Below, piece by piece: positions 18,698 through 28,152 of a stretch of 64,000 bases of DNA (positions are counted from its first letter, which is position 1; the number at the start of each line of letters is the position of its first letter). The stretch spans positions 62,001-126,000 of the forward strand of contig LNEP01000012.1 in the NCBI GenBank assembly GCA_001464125.1, written 5' to 3'. The notes under the pieces were generated by a model. The model made no database searches. It was not told where the DNA came from and was given only the letters and a program-made list of their open reading frames with translations. The position numbers were made by a program, and so were the translations under genes. This stretch comes from Betaproteobacteria bacterium Ga0077540 (lineage in GTDB: Bacteria > Pseudomonadota > Gammaproteobacteria > Burkholderiales > Methylophilaceae).

Positions 18698-19453
18698 TTA
18701 AAAGTTACAGATGACCATAGAAAACTCAACATCATGATCACATTGCTTAGGCTTTTGCACAAAGTCTAAGCTGTTAAAGCGGATATTGATGGCGTATTTG
18801 TTAGCACTCACTTCCGGGAAGCAGGGTGAATCCTCGATTTCAATTCGTAATAGCTGTGCTGGCCTCACACCTCCCAACAACTGCTGAAATGTCCCCTGAC
18901 GTGCCACGTGCTTGATACGTTCACCACTGCCCCTGAGGATTTGTAGGATGGTCTGGATGGCTTGATGCATTGGCATTAAGCGCGATAGCCAAATATCAAA
19001 ATCTTTACGTCTACGCTCTTCTCCCAAATATAACCAATGGTGATAAGACGGCAAATCAAATTCGCATACACCACCTGGGATATTTGCACGTTGCTTAATG
19101 CTCATCAGCCAATCATTCTCACGCAAAGCTTGACCCAGCTTTAAGGTATCACCCCTCAGAGCAAGTGAGCTTTTCTCAAGGCTAGCAATGGTAGTATTTA
19201 ATGCCTCTTCAGCAATATTGGGGTTACCACGTAGATGTTGCAGATGGCTTTTTTGGCGTTCTAACTCTTGCAACAAATCCATTTTCAAATCAGCACGGTC
19301 GATGATATCCAGCATTTGCAAGATGGAAATTAGTGCGGCGTGGTGATTGAATTCGTGACCTACACTGACATGATGTAGCACTTTTGTGAACAAATCTTCT
19401 AGGCGAAGATAAGTTCGAATACGCTCATTAAATGGAAATTCGTAGCTAGACAC
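18698..19453 (-). CDS. zapD: cell division protein ZapD
   Basis: Cytoplasmic FtsZ-binding protein (251 residues) that bundles FtsZ filaments at the division ring. Family hallmarks are the start YEFPFNERIRTYLRLE, HHAALISILQMLDIIDRADLK, the GG-containing PGGVCEFDLPSYHHW segment and the C-terminal beta region ending in CDHDVEFSMVICNF. The length matches E. coli ZapD (YacF). It is transcribed with coaE upstream (gap 56 bases) and yacG downstream, the conserved arrangement next to the prepilin peptidase gene. Confidence 0.95.
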   Translation of the reverse strand: MSSYEFPFNERIRTYLRLEDLFTKVLHHVSVGHEFNHHAALISILQMLDIIDRADLKMDLLQELERQKSHLQHLRGNPNIAEEALNTTIASLEKSSLALRGDTLKLGQALRENDWLMSIKQRANIPGGVCEFDLPSYHHWLYLGEERRRKDFDIWLSRLMPMHQAIQTILQILRGSGERIKHVARQGTFQQLLGGVRPAQLLRIEIEDSPCFPEVSANKYAINIRFNSLDFVQKPKQCDHDVEFSMVICNF

Positions 19454-19509
19454 GATAGGGTAATTAAGTCAGCTTACTTATATTTGTAAATTGCAGTGAA
19501 TTATCAGAT

Positions 19510-20118
19510 TTATTTGCTAACTATGCAAGTATTAATGTAATTTTTATGAAACAGATGAATTTTTTGCTCTAAATCTTCGATGTTTTGATTGTTAGTAATG
19601 ATGGAATCGGCCATGTCGATTCTGCTTTGGCGTGAGGATTGTGCATCGATGATTTTTTGAGCTTCTTGCGCACTCAATCCGCTACGTTGCATCACGCGCG
19701 CTAATTGCAATGACTCTTCGCAATCAATCAACAACACATGGTCAATATACGGTAAATAACGCTGACTTTCTTGTAGCAAAGGGATTGCCAATACCACATA
19801 AGGAGATGCGTCTAAATCAGCCAACTGCTTGCATGCCTCTTCAAATATGACAGGGTGCATCAACACATTCAACTTTGCTCTGGCCTCTGGCTCGGTAAAT
19901 ACTAAGGCACGCATTAACGGACGATTTAACGCGCCCTCTTCTGTAATAAATTCAGATCCAAATTCAGCCGCAATCTCCGGTACCAACGCACCTCCAGCTC
20001 CCGTCAGCGTATGAGCAATCACATCCAAGTCAATGACCGGCACACCTAACTTACTGAATGTTTGCGTGGCAATGGTTTTGCCGCTACCGATGCCTCCTGT
20101 CAGTGCAACGACATTCAT
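19510..20118 (-). CDS. coaE: dephospho-CoA kinase
   Basis: Last enzyme of coenzyme A synthesis; it phosphorylates dephospho-CoA at the 3' hydroxyl. The 202-residue protein starts with the P-loop LTGGIGSGKT (6-15) and has VIDLDVIAHTL, ALVFTEPEARAKLN, PLLQES and the lid ARVMQRSGLSAQEAQ. The length is normal. It lies 16 bases after pilD and 56 bases before zapD. PanB, PanC and PanD, which make the pantothenate used upstream of this step, are encoded at 52-54 kb. Confidence 0.96.
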   Translation of the reverse strand: MNVVALTGGIGSGKTIATQTFSKLGVPVIDLDVIAHTLTGAGGALVPEIAAEFGSEFITEEGALNRPLMRALVFTEPEARAKLNVLMHPVIFEEACKQLADLDASPYVVLAIPLLQESQRYLPYIDHVLLIDCEESLQLARVMQRSGLSAQEAQKIIDAQSSRQSRIDMADSIITNNQNIEDLEQKIHLFHKNYINTCIVSK

Positions 20119-20134
20119 CTACGCACCAACATAT

Positions 20135-21007
20135 TTATGACACTAAATACAAAGTGGCTAATTGTTGCCCAAAAAACAGAGCTGCCAAACCACCCAGCGC
20201 TAAAAATGGCCCAAATGGAATCGCGGTTTGACTGTCTTTATTTTTGAACAAAATCATGCCTATACCCACTACCGCACCTATGACTGAACTGAGCAAAATA
20301 ACAGCAGGCAGCAACTGCCAGCCAAACCAGGCCCCAATGGCTGCGAGTAATTTAAAGTCACCATAGCCCATGCCTTCTTTACCTGTGACCAATTTAAACA
20401 GCCAGTAAATAGACCAGAGAATCAAATAGCCAGCCATGGCGCCAATGACAGCTGATGATAAACTGACGAAACCGTTGTTTAAATTGAACAGCAAGCCTAG
20501 CCACAACAAGGGCAATGTGATGTCATCCGGCAACAGTTGTGTATCAAAATCAATGCAAGTGAGTGCTACCAACGCAAACACAAATATCCATGCAAATAAG
20601 GTGGTAGAGGTATAGCCATATTTCACAGCAACCGCGCCGATTAAAGCGCCAGTCACGGCCTCTACTATGGGGTAACGCACACTGATTGGCGTTTTGCATT
20701 GGCGACATTTTCCCTTTAAAAACAAATAACTGACCACAGGAATATTCTCTAACGCAGTAATATGGTGCTGGCATTTGGGGCAGGCAGAGCGTGGTGTTAT
20801 CAAGTTATATTTGGCTTGTTCCGGAGCATCTTTTCCTTGCAATTCAAGGCAGTTAGCGTGCCATTCGCGCTCCATCATGATGGGCATGCGGTGAATCACC
20901 ACATTGAGGAAACTCCCCACCAGCAGGCCTAGTATTACCGAAAGTATGATGAAAAAGGTTGGCTCAGTGCGCAACAATTCAGAAATAGGGGCAAACATTT
21001 CAAACAT
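20135..21007 (-). CDS. pilD: type IV prepilin peptidase / N-methyltransferase
   Basis: Inner-membrane aspartic protease that cleaves and N-methylates type IV prepilins. From the ATG at 21007, which has AAGG five bases upstream, the protein is 290 residues; a longer reading from 21067 lacks a ribosome site. The cytoplasmic zinc region has CPKC and CRQC. The two catalytic aspartates are in DFDTQLLPD and GYGDFKLL. Seven or eight hydrophobic helices follow the usual plan. Its presence implies a type IV pilus or type II secretion system, whose pilB and pilC genes are not adjacent in this window. Confidence 0.94.
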   Translation of the reverse strand: MFEMFAPISELLRTEPTFFIILSVILGLLVGSFLNVVIHRMPIMMEREWHANCLELQGKDAPEQAKYNLITPRSACPKCQHHITALENIPVVSYLFLKGKCRQCKTPISVRYPIVEAVTGALIGAVAVKYGYTSTTLFAWIFVFALVALTCIDFDTQLLPDDITLPLLWLGLLFNLNNGFVSLSSAVIGAMAGYLILWSIYWLFKLVTGKEGMGYGDFKLLAAIGAWFGWQLLPAVILLSSVIGAVVGIGMILFKNKDSQTAIPFGPFLALGGLAALFFGQQLATLYLVS

Positions 21008-21175
21008 AATAACCTTACGGATGATGTAAACTTTTGCCATCATCGCATCGTTGATATATGTGTGCAATATCGAAAATGATTTTGGTGTAAAAATTGCTAG
21101 TGCAATATTGCAAGGCTCTTGAATAGTATTGAATAGTCACCACATAATAGTTGTAATTGAAGCAAAGGACTCTTG

Positions 21176-21583
21176 ATGACAAACGACAATAAAGTATTCG
21201 ATAGAACGCAAATGGATAAAACACAAGTTGAGCTCAATCAATTTGAGCACCCTGCTTGGGATGAGCCGATCATTTGTCGTGTAGAAGTGGATCTGCCTGG
21301 CTGGTTAGCGCAACTGACTGGGGATCGCACATGGGAAATTTATGGTGAAGACGAAGAGGAAACTTGCATTAGTTTTATGATGCGCCAAAAACAAAGTACG
21401 CAACATCACGCGCCTAAACAGAACGCATTAAAACAAGCGGAGGTCACGCTATATCATAACGGCTATGCTGTGGTAGATGTAGATGGTGAAGCGCTGTTTG
21501 ATGGCTCACTCACCACTGGTACCAGCGAGTGTGCGCATTTAAGCTATTACCACGCCACTGGTGAGCAAATTATTTTAAATTAA
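21176..21583 (+). CDS. conserved protein of unknown function
   Basis: A 135-residue soluble protein without signal peptide or membrane helix. The ATG at 21176 has AAGGA seven bases upstream and is preferred to the TTG at 21173. It is acidic, with DEDEEE-like stretches (IYGEDEEETC). An even mixture of strands (ICRVEVDLPGWLAQL, AEVTLYHNGYAVVDVDG) suggests a beta-rich fold. I do not recognise the family. It is divergent from pilD, with 168 bases between start codons. A strong terminator follows, so it is probably a single-gene unit. Confidence 0.75.
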   Translation: MTNDNKVFDRTQMDKTQVELNQFEHPAWDEPIICRVEVDLPGWLAQLTGDRTWEIYGEDEEETCISFMMRQKQSTQHHAPKQNALKQAEVTLYHNGYAVVDVDGEALFDGSLTTGTSECAHLSYYHATGEQIILN

Positions 21584-21600
21584 CTCCACTCAACCCATCA

Positions 21601-21636
21601 AAAACGGCTTATCAGTGATGCTGATAAGCCGTTTTT
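21601..21636. terminator. strong bidirectional terminator
   Basis: A perfect 15-base-pair stem (AAAACGGCTTATCAG, 21601-21615, with CTGATAAGCCGTTTT, 21621-21635) encloses a five-base loop. An A-run on one side and a T-run on the other make it work in both directions. It separates the 21176 gene from ispB, which converge on it. Confidence 0.9.
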
Positions 21637-21672
21637 ATTTGAACGCATGTGTTTAAGCGTTGTAGATTGCGA

Positions 21673-22641
21673 TTAATACTGGCGCGCTACGGCAAAGTCA
21701 GACAACTCGACCAACGCGTGATGATGTTCGTTCTGCGCAAAGTCGGCAATTGCCTGACAAGCCAAGTCAGCTTCTTTTCTCGCCACCTCGCGCACATAGG
21801 CCAACGCACCAGTAGATGCCAGCACTTCCAGCACCGCTTCCATTTGCGTTAAATCGCCTTGGCTGATTGCCGCTTTAACCAGCGCAGCTTGTGCTTCTGT
21901 GCCGTGCTGTATGGCATACAGTAACGGTAACGTCGGTTTGCCTTCTGCCAGATCATTGCCTAATTTCTTGCCAATTTGTCCAGGGTCACCACTTAAATCC
22001 AATACATCGTCAATTAATTGAAACGCCGTACCTAAGTGCATACCATATACAGCTAAGCCTTGTTCTTGCTGGGCACCCGCGTTACTCATCACTGCACCCA
22101 AGCGCGTGGCCGCCTCAAATAATTTGGCGGTTTTAAAGTGAATGACTTTTAAATAGTCCTGCTCGGTAATATCCACTTTGCGCACATTCAGCAACTGCAA
22201 CACTTCCCCTTCGGAAATCGTGTTAGTGGCTTCTGCCAGAATCTCCATGACGCGCATATTTTGCAATTTGACCATCATCTGGAACGCACGTGAATATAAA
22301 AAGTCTCCCACTAGCACGCTGGCCGCATTACCAAATACATGGTTAGCAGTCGATTTTCCACGACGCAAATCGGACTCATCGACCACATCATCATGCAACA
22401 AAGTGGCGGTATGGATAAACTCAACAATCGCAGCGAGATAATGATGTTCGGTACGCACGCCTTGAAACATATTGGCAGACAATAACACCAATGCTGGCCG
22501 CAAGCGTTTGCCACCGCTATGAATAATATATTCGGAAACTTGATTGATAAGCGGGACTTCGGAATGCAGCGACTGACGGATGACCGTATCGACTGCGTTC
22601 ATGTCGTTTGCGATATTGGTTTGAAATGAGTTGGAAGCCAC
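21673..22641 (-). CDS. ispB: octaprenyl diphosphate synthase
   Basis: Trans-isoprenyl diphosphate synthase that makes the ubiquinone side chain from farnesyl and isopentenyl diphosphates. The 322-residue protein has GGKRLRPALVLL, the first Asp-rich motif LLHDDVVDESDLRRGK, and the second DDVLDLSGDP. The start at 22641 is a GTG with no clear ribosome site; the ATG at 22602 is an alternative, but the longer form lines up better with E. coli IspB. rplU, rpmA and obgE, which often lie opposite ispB, are not here. About 250 bases upstream hold no gene. Confidence 0.94.
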   Translation of the reverse strand: MASNSFQTNIANDMNAVDTVIRQSLHSEVPLINQVSEYIIHSGGKRLRPALVLLSANMFQGVRTEHHYLAAIVEFIHTATLLHDDVVDESDLRRGKSTANHVFGNAASVLVGDFLYSRAFQMMVKLQNMRVMEILAEATNTISEGEVLQLLNVRKVDITEQDYLKVIHFKTAKLFEAATRLGAVMSNAGAQQEQGLAVYGMHLGTAFQLIDDVLDLSGDPGQIGKKLGNDLAEGKPTLPLLYAIQHGTEAQAALVKAAISQGDLTQMEAVLEVLASTGALAYVREVARKEADLACQAIADFAQNEHHHALVELSDFAVARQY

Positions 22642-22890
22642 AGATGCGTTAACAATTAAGAGTCTAAATTACGCTGATTGCAATAGTTTAGGCAAATGCA
22701 AAACATGAAAAAAACCAACGCCCAAACAATCACTTAACAAGATTGGCCTTGCCCAGCAAAGTGCGCATATTATCATGATTTACCCCTATGCGCATTAAGG
22801 CCGGCTCACCCTTCTCCCATGCGATAAAAAGGCGTAACATGAAACCGTGAGTAAGCGTGAATTTTTAGTGAATAGACTCAGGAGCATATG

Positions 22891-23112
22891 ATGATAAGAA
22901 GCTATTACATTGATTACCCGCAAGAACATATTGAGGGCCAAGCGCATCGTTACCGTTGCGTATTTTGCAAGCTAGAAACTACGGCAATCAACGGCCATTT
23001 GGATGGACATGCGGCTACTTGTACCTACCGCAAACAAATGGAAAAAGAGGGGTTTGAGTGTTTGCAGAGCGATGCTGTTACCCCCATGAAGGAAGCAGAC
23101 GATTACGATTAA
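22891..23112 (+). CDS. small Cys/His protein, possible zinc binder
   Basis: A protein of 73 residues beginning at the second of two tandem ATGs, six bases after GGAG (22881-22884). It contains YRCVFCKLE, then NGHLDGHAATCTYR, giving Cys-x2-Cys, His-x3-His and a final Cys, a plausible zinc site. The tail is acidic (KEADDYD). I do not recognise the family. It stands alone between ispB (divergent) and cysA (convergent). A good ribosome site, the ordered cysteines and the lack of any overlapping gene support a real gene. Confidence 0.7.
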   Translation: MIRSYYIDYPQEHIEGQAHRYRCVFCKLETTAINGHLDGHAATCTYRKQMEKEGFECLQSDAVTPMKEADDYD

Positions 23113-23200
23113 GAAAACAATAAATCGTAGAGTGAGCGCATTACTGCGTTACGCGGGCCTTGCAATGACATCTCTCTACAATTTAATTCTGCGTTTTCTT
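23111..23200. repeat. interrupted inverted repeat, REP-like
   Basis: AAGAAAAC (23111-23118) and GTAGAG (23127-23132) are mirrored by CTCTAC (23174-23179) and GTTTTCTT (23193-23200). The centre (GCGTTACGCGGGCC) is more GC-rich than the surroundings. It sits between converging genes and could be a terminator or a dispersed palindromic element. Confidence 0.45.
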
Positions 23201-23216
23201 ATTTTGTGGCGTAACG

Positions 23217-24278
23217 TTAATTTTTTAAGAATACGCGCACTTGTTTAGGCCGCAGGAACACTTGTGTACCCTCTGCTAAGTCAAGCTGCAAGAAGCGTTC
23301 TCTGGTCAGCTCCGCTTCAATTATGCGCGTATCATCTTGACGCTGTAATTCCAAACGCACCCAAGGTCCTAGCGAGTGTATATAGTTCACTTTAGCTGAA
23401 AAACTGGATGAGCCATTAGGTTCTTTCAACACTTCAATATCATGTGGTCGCACATATGCTAATGCATCAGCATCTTCCACCGCATGATGTTCTGCTGAAT
23501 CCAAATGAATATCTTCAATGTGCGCACGGCCCTGCTTCACGCGACTTTCAAACTCATTCACATTGCCTAAAAACTGATATACAAAGGGTGAGGCTGGCTG
23601 ATCATACACTTGCTGCGGCGAGCCAATTTGCTCTACCTTCCCATGATTCATCACCACAATCGTATCGGCGACCTCTAACGCTTCTTCTTGGTCATGCGTC
23701 ACAAATACGCTGGTGATATGCAGCTCGTCATGCAAGCGACGTAACCAGCGACGTAAATCTTTACGTACTTTGGCATCTAGCGCACCAAATGGCTCATCTA
23801 AAAGTAACACTTTAGGTTCTACTGCTAATGCGCGTGCCAAAGCAATACGCTGACGTTGCCCACCGGAAAGTTGTGGCGGATAGTGGTCGGCCAGCCAATC
23901 TAATTGCACCAAACCTAACAGCTCATGCACGCGACGACGAATCTCCGCATCTGACGGACGCGTTGCTTTTGGACGCACACGTAAACCAAACGCGACATTC
24001 TCAAATACGGTCATGTGCCTGAACAGCGCATAATGTTGGAACACAAAGCCCACTTGACGCTCACGCACATTTTTATCGGTGGTGTCATCGCCATGAAAGG
24101 CAATGCGCCCATCATCGGCAGATTCCAAGCCTGCGATAATTCTTAGTAACGTAGTTTTACCGTAACCAGACGGCCCAAGCAGCGCCACCAACTCACCGGA
24201 AGGCACATTAAAATTGATATTTTGTAAGGCCTGAAATTTGCCAAACTGCTTGCTGATATTGTTGATTTCAATACTCAT
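23217..24278 (-). CDS. cysA: sulfate/thiosulfate ABC transporter ATP-binding protein
   Basis: Cytoplasmic ATPase subunit of the sulfate importer (353 residues). It has Walker [10 protein letters not shown] (a Tyr where Ser is usual, still fitting GxxGxGKT), the Q-loop [12 protein letters not shown], the signature [16 protein letters not shown], Walker [16 protein letters not shown] and the switch [16 protein letters not shown]-terminal TOBE-like regulatory domain (about 240-353) ends in [10 protein letters not shown]. It is the last gene of the sulfate operon, 54 bases after cysW. The target is assigned by its partners cysT, cysW and sbp. Confidence 0.96.
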   Translation of the reverse strand: MSIEINNISKQFGKFQALQNINFNVPSGELVALLGPSGYGKTTLLRIIAGLESADDGRIAFHGDDTTDKNVRERQVGFVFQHYALFRHMTVFENVAFGLRVRPKATRPSDAEIRRRVHELLGLVQLDWLADHYPPQLSGGQRQRIALARALAVEPKVLLLDEPFGALDAKVRKDLRRWLRRLHDELHITSVFVTHDQEEALEVADTIVVMNHGKVEQIGSPQQVYDQPASPFVYQFLGNVNEFESRVKQGRAHIEDIHLDSAEHHAVEDADALAYVRPHDIEVLKEPNGSSSFSAKVNYIHSLGPWVRLELQRQDDTRIIEAELTRERFLQLDLAEGTQVFLRPKQVRVFLKN

Positions 24279-24332
24279 CTTTGTATGTTCCTATGTCATA
24301 TATCAGGCTTCGCCGGTAACGGCTAGCCACAG

Positions 24333-25232
24333 TTATTCGTTAGATTCTCTCTCAGCATCTGCCGCATGTTTGGCAGATTGCCACTCAACAAAAGTCTTAA
24401 GCGCTAAGGTCACCAATGCTAGTAATGCCAACAGTGATGCCACTGCAAAAGCAGCTGCATACTGATATTCGTTATATAAAATCTCTACGTGTAATGGCAT
24501 GGTGTTGGTGAGTCCGCGGATATGGCCTGACACCACAGACACGGCGCCGAACTCACCCATGGCACGTGCGTTGGTCAAAATCATGCCGTACAACAAACCC
24601 CATTTAATATTGGGCAAGGTGACGCGCCATAAAATTTGCCAGCCAGAAGCGCCCAACACCAATGCAGCCTCTTCTTCGTCTTTGCCTTGCGCTTGCATTA
24701 ATGGAATTAACTCGCGCGCAATAAATGGAAAAGTGACGAAGACGGTAGCCAGCACAATGCTGGGAATCGCAAAAATCACTTTTAAGTCATTGTCGATTAA
24801 CCACGCACCAAACCAGCCTTGCAAACCAAAAATCAGCACATAAATCAAACCAGCCACCACAGGGGACACGGCAAATGGCAAATCGATTAATGTAATCAGT
24901 ACGCTTTTGCCTCTGAATTCAAACTTGGCAATTGCCCATGCCGCAGCCACGCCAAATATTAAGTTCAATGGCAGAGCAATGGCGGCGGCAATCAAAGTGA
25001 GCCAAATGGCAGACAGTGCATCTGGGTCTACCAACGCACTTAAATAGGTATGCCAGCCTTTGCGCAGCGCCTCGGTAAACACCGCAGCCAAGGGCACAAA
25101 TAAAAATAAGGTTAAAAATGCCAGCGCAATGGCAATAAAAGTCCAGCGTACCCAAGCGGGTTCGGAGGTCGCTCGTCTATGTGCGACTTTGGTCTGGTAA
25201 CGTACGTGTTGTGAGACAGTGGTGGCGGTCAT
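24333..25232 (-). CDS. cysW: sulfate ABC transporter permease CysW
   Basis: Inner-membrane permease subunit of the sulfate importer (299 residues). About six hydrophobic helices are visible. The EAA loop that contacts CysA reads [59 protein letters not shown] is diagnostic of CysW rather than CysT (both motifs given in parts: [25 protein letters not shown]). A short basic N-terminus precedes the first helix. It lies eight bases after cysT, so the two are translated together as a heterodimer. Confidence 0.95.
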   Translation of the reverse strand: MTATTVSQHVRYQTKVAHRRATSEPAWVRWTFIAIALAFLTLFLFVPLAAVFTEALRKGWHTYLSALVDPDALSAIWLTLIAAAIALPLNLIFGVAAAWAIAKFEFRGKSVLITLIDLPFAVSPVVAGLIYVLIFGLQGWFGAWLIDNDLKVIFAIPSIVLATVFVTFPFIARELIPLMQAQGKDEEEAALVLGASGWQILWRVTLPNIKWGLLYGMILTNARAMGEFGAVSVVSGHIRGLTNTMPLHVEILYNEYQYAAAFAVASLLALLALVTLALKTFVEWQSAKHAADAERESNE

Positions 25233-25240
25233 AAAAAATC

Positions 25241-26074
25241 CTATTCAATCGCTTCGGCGTTACGGCGATTGCTCCACCATTGCAAACCGTTGATAGCCAG
25301 TAATAACAGAAATGAAATCACCAACATGACCACCGCTACCGCAGTCGCGCCGGTGTAATCGTATTGCTCAAGTTTGGTGATAATAATCAGCGGCGTGATT
25401 TCCGACACCATGGGCATATTGCCGGCGATAAAAATCACGGAGCCATATTCACCAATCGCGCGTGCGAATGCTAAAGCAAACCCTGTCATCAATGCTGGCA
25501 ACAGCGCAGGGAAAATAATCTTATAAAATGTTTGCCAGCGATTGGCGCCTAAACTGGCAGCGGCCTCTTCGGTTTCGCTTTCCAAATCTTCCAGCACTGG
25601 TTGCACGGTACGTACCACAAACGGCAAACCAATAAAGGTCAGGGCAATCACCACGCCCACTGGGGTAAATGCCACGTGAATACCGTTTGGTTCTAAGAAA
25701 CTACCAATCCAGCCATTTTTGGCATAGACCGCGGTTAAGGCAATGCCAGCAACCGCTGTAGGTAATGCAAATGGCAAATCTACCAAGGCATCAATCAGTT
25801 TTTTGCCAAAAAAGTCGTATCGCACCAGCACCCAAGCAGTGAGCAGCCCAAAGATGGCATTGATAAAAGCACCTATTAGTGAAGCGCCAAATGTGAGTTT
25901 GTAAGAGGCCACCACTCTTGGTGCAGTGACCACTTGCCAGAATTCAGAAAAGCTAAATTCGGTGGTTTTTAAGAAGGCTGCTGAAAGCGGAATCAGCACA
26001 ATCAGACTGAGATACAGTAGCGTGTAGCCCAGTGACAGGTTGAACCCCGGTAAGACGTTGGTTTTTTTGGACAT
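25241..26074 (-). CDS. cysT: sulfate ABC transporter permease CysT
   Basis: The second inner-membrane permease of the sulfate importer (277 residues), also called CysU. It begins with a first helix ([20 protein letters not shown]) and has about six helices in all. The EAA loop is [18 protein letters not shown], followed by [17 protein letters not shown], typical of CysT. The N-terminal [18 protein letters not shown] segment matches the family. A 104-base AT-rich gap separates it from the EAL gene upstream, the largest gap in the operon. It may hold a secondary promoter. Confidence 0.95.
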   Translation of the reverse strand: MSKKTNVLPGFNLSLGYTLLYLSLIVLIPLSAAFLKTTEFSFSEFWQVVTAPRVVASYKLTFGASLIGAFINAIFGLLTAWVLVRYDFFGKKLIDALVDLPFALPTAVAGIALTAVYAKNGWIGSFLEPNGIHVAFTPVGVVIALTFIGLPFVVRTVQPVLEDLESETEEAAASLGANRWQTFYKIIFPALLPALMTGFALAFARAIGEYGSVIFIAGNMPMVSEITPLIIITKLEQYDYTGATAVAVVMLVISFLLLLAINGLQWWSNRRNAEAIE

Positions 26075-26178
26075 AAGTAGTGTGAATTGATGTTAGCAAA
26101 GGCAATATAGCAAATTCTTTTATAACCATTAAATATTTATTAAATATATCTTTATTCTATTTTTATATATAAGTAAGG

Positions 26179-27081
26179 CTATGCCACTTGCTTTACAAAT
26201 TGCTGACGCTTAAGCACATCTGAGCCATTTAAGTGCTTGGCCGAGCTGGGTTGTCCAAACAAATATCCTTGAATCAAACTTGCGCCGGCATCCACCGCTA
26301 AATGCAATTGCGATGCAGTCTCTACCCCAGTAATAATTGGCTTTGCGCCCAGCGATTGCACAAAATGTACTAATCCAAACAAGGCGTTACGCACCAACGC
26401 ATCCTGCTCGGCTTGCTGTATTAATTGCAAATCAAACTTAACGTAATCTGGCGCGAGCTTCCATAAACGGCTCACAAACGAATTGGCGCTGCCAAATCGG
26501 TCTATGGCTATGTTGTAACCGCGATCTTGATAGTTTTGGATAGCAGCTGCCAATTGCTGCTCATAGACGGTCAGTGCTGTGTCTTGCTCAAACGTATCAA
26601 AATCACGCACTTCAATCACCACGTGCTCTGTGGACACGGCATGATCATGCAAGATGCTTTCAAACACTTTACCGTGCTCATTCACGCGCATGAGTAGACT
26701 GGGGTGCACGTTTAAAAACAGCAGCCCGTTTTCTTTAAAAATCTCGTGATAGTTCAGCACATGCAAAGCTCTGCTCACGCGATCCAGCTTGACTAATTTG
26801 TCGGATTTATCAGCATAAGTAAACGCAAAATCCGGTGTGACTTCTTGAATATTGCCCAGTCTCGGCCTGAGCAATGCCTCATGCCCATGAAAATCACCGG
26901 ACTCAATATCGTAAATAGGCTGAAAAGCTGAAGCCAAATGCACGCCTGCAAACTCGCTGGTGAACTCACCGGTTTGGTTAACTTGCAGATTAAAGTCATC
27001 CAGCGCTAACAATAGAGATGACTTTAATTTTTCACCTAGCGTGGCTAGGCGTGCTTTACTTTGTGTTTCGTTTTCCAACAT
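26179..27081 (-). CDS. EAL-domain protein with degenerate active site, in sulfate operon
   Basis: A protein of 300 residues from the ATG at 27081. A longer frame to 27192 overlaps sbp by 86 bases and starts in non-homologous sequence. A short helical N-terminus precedes an EAL domain (about 45-290). EAL (68-70), Asn124, Glu157, Asp194, Lys215 and Gln271 (QGYLFG) are kept. The second Asp of the DDFG motif is Arg195 (IDRFG), and the general-base Glu of AEGVE is Thr251 (ITGVE). Loss of both suggests that it binds, but does not cleave, cyclic di-GMP, or works by protein contacts. It lies 25 bases after sbp and before cysT. Confidence 0.87.
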   Translation of the reverse strand: MLENETQSKARLATLGEKLKSSLLLALDDFNLQVNQTGEFTSEFAGVHLASAFQPIYDIESGDFHGHEALLRPRLGNIQEVTPDFAFTYADKSDKLVKLDRVSRALHVLNYHEIFKENGLLFLNVHPSLLMRVNEHGKVFESILHDHAVSTEHVVIEVRDFDTFEQDTALTVYEQQLAAAIQNYQDRGYNIAIDRFGSANSFVSRLWKLAPDYVKFDLQLIQQAEQDALVRNALFGLVHFVQSLGAKPIITGVETASQLHLAVDAGASLIQGYLFGQPSSAKHLNGSDVLKRQQFVKQVA

Positions 27082-27106
27082 AGGCTTAACTCTACTTCTC
27101 TCTACA

Positions 27107-28114
27107 TTATTTCTGATAAATCTGGTCAAAAGTTGCCCCATCGGCAAAGTGCGTTTTTTGTGCTTTTTGCCAACCACCAAATACATCATCAATTTTGATT
27201 AAGCTAATACTCGGGAATTGCTTTTCATACCTTTTAGCCACGGATTCCAGCGTTGGGCGATAGTAGTTTTTAGCTGCAATTTCTTGGCCTTCTTCAGAAT
27301 ACAAATACTCCAAATAAGCTTGCGCAACAGCACGTGTTTTACGTTTATCCACTACTTTATCAATCACAGTGACTGGTGGTTCTGCCAAGATAGACAGCGT
27401 TGGTACAACAATTTCAAACTTGTCCGGACCTAACTCTTTTTGCGCCAGGAACGCTTCGTTTTCCCATGAGATCAACACATCGCCAATGCCACGTTCCACA
27501 AACGTTGTGGTGGATCCACGTGCACCGCTATCTAGCACTGGTACGTTTTTGTAGATTTTCTTCACGAAGTCACGTGCTTTGGCATCGTCATTATTGTTGT
27601 GCTTAAGCGCATAAGCATACGCTGCGAGATAGTTCCAACGTGCGCCACCCGATGTTTTGGGGTTGGGCGTAATCACAGAAATACCTGGTTTGGTTAAATC
27701 ATTCCAATCTTTAATGCCTTTAGGATTGCCTTTACGCACTAGCAACACAATCGTAGATGTGTAAGGTGAGCTGTTGTGCGGTAAGCGTTTTTGCCAATCT
27801 TTTGGAATCAGCTTGGCTTTAGCGCCAATCTCGTCAATATCGTAAGACAGCGCTAAGGTCACCACATCGGCTGATAAGCCATCAATCACGCCACGCGCTT
27901 GTTTGCCTGAACCCCCATGCGATTGTTTCACTGTCACGGTATCGCCCGTTTTTGCTTTCCAATGCTTGGCAAAAGCAGCGTTGTATTCCACATACAACTC
28001 GCGGGTTGGGTCATAAGAAACGTTAAGCAACGAGATATCTGCTGCTAATGTGAGTAACGGTGTAGATAGCACAACTGCGACCACCCATTTTTTAAAACTA
28101 AATTTTGTGTACAT
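27107..28114 (-). CDS. sbp: periplasmic sulfate-binding protein
   Basis: Solute-binding protein of the sulfate importer (335 residues). A signal peptide ([18 protein letters not shown]) ends near residue 24. The mature part starts with [19 protein letters not shown] and has [52 protein letters not shown] and WENEAFLA, all typical of Sbp/CysP ligand loops. It lies 38 bases downstream of the outer-membrane channel gene and 25 bases before the EAL gene. Whether it prefers sulfate or thiosulfate cannot be judged from sequence alone. Confidence 0.95.
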   Translation of the reverse strand: MYTKFSFKKWVVAVVLSTPLLTLAADISLLNVSYDPTRELYVEYNAAFAKHWKAKTGDTVTVKQSHGGSGKQARGVIDGLSADVVTLALSYDIDEIGAKAKLIPKDWQKRLPHNSSPYTSTIVLLVRKGNPKGIKDWNDLTKPGISVITPNPKTSGGARWNYLAAYAYALKHNNNDDAKARDFVKKIYKNVPVLDSGARGSTTTFVERGIGDVLISWENEAFLAQKELGPDKFEIVVPTLSILAEPPVTVIDKVVDKRKTRAVAQAYLEYLYSEEGQEIAAKNYYRPTLESVAKRYEKQFPSISLIKIDDVFGGWQKAQKTHFADGATFDQIYQK

Positions 28115-28152
28115 CTTGATCTTTCCTTTTTTAAATTCTTCTATTGATTCAA

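Noticed and set aside
23217-24278. CysA Walker A with Tyr (GPSGYGKTT) as a defect
   Set aside because: The variable position in GxxGxGK[ST] tolerates Tyr; all essential residues are present.
27082-27192. 37 extra residues at the start of the EAL protein
   Set aside because: They overlap the conserved sbp C-terminus; the shorter start at 27081 fits the operon spacing.
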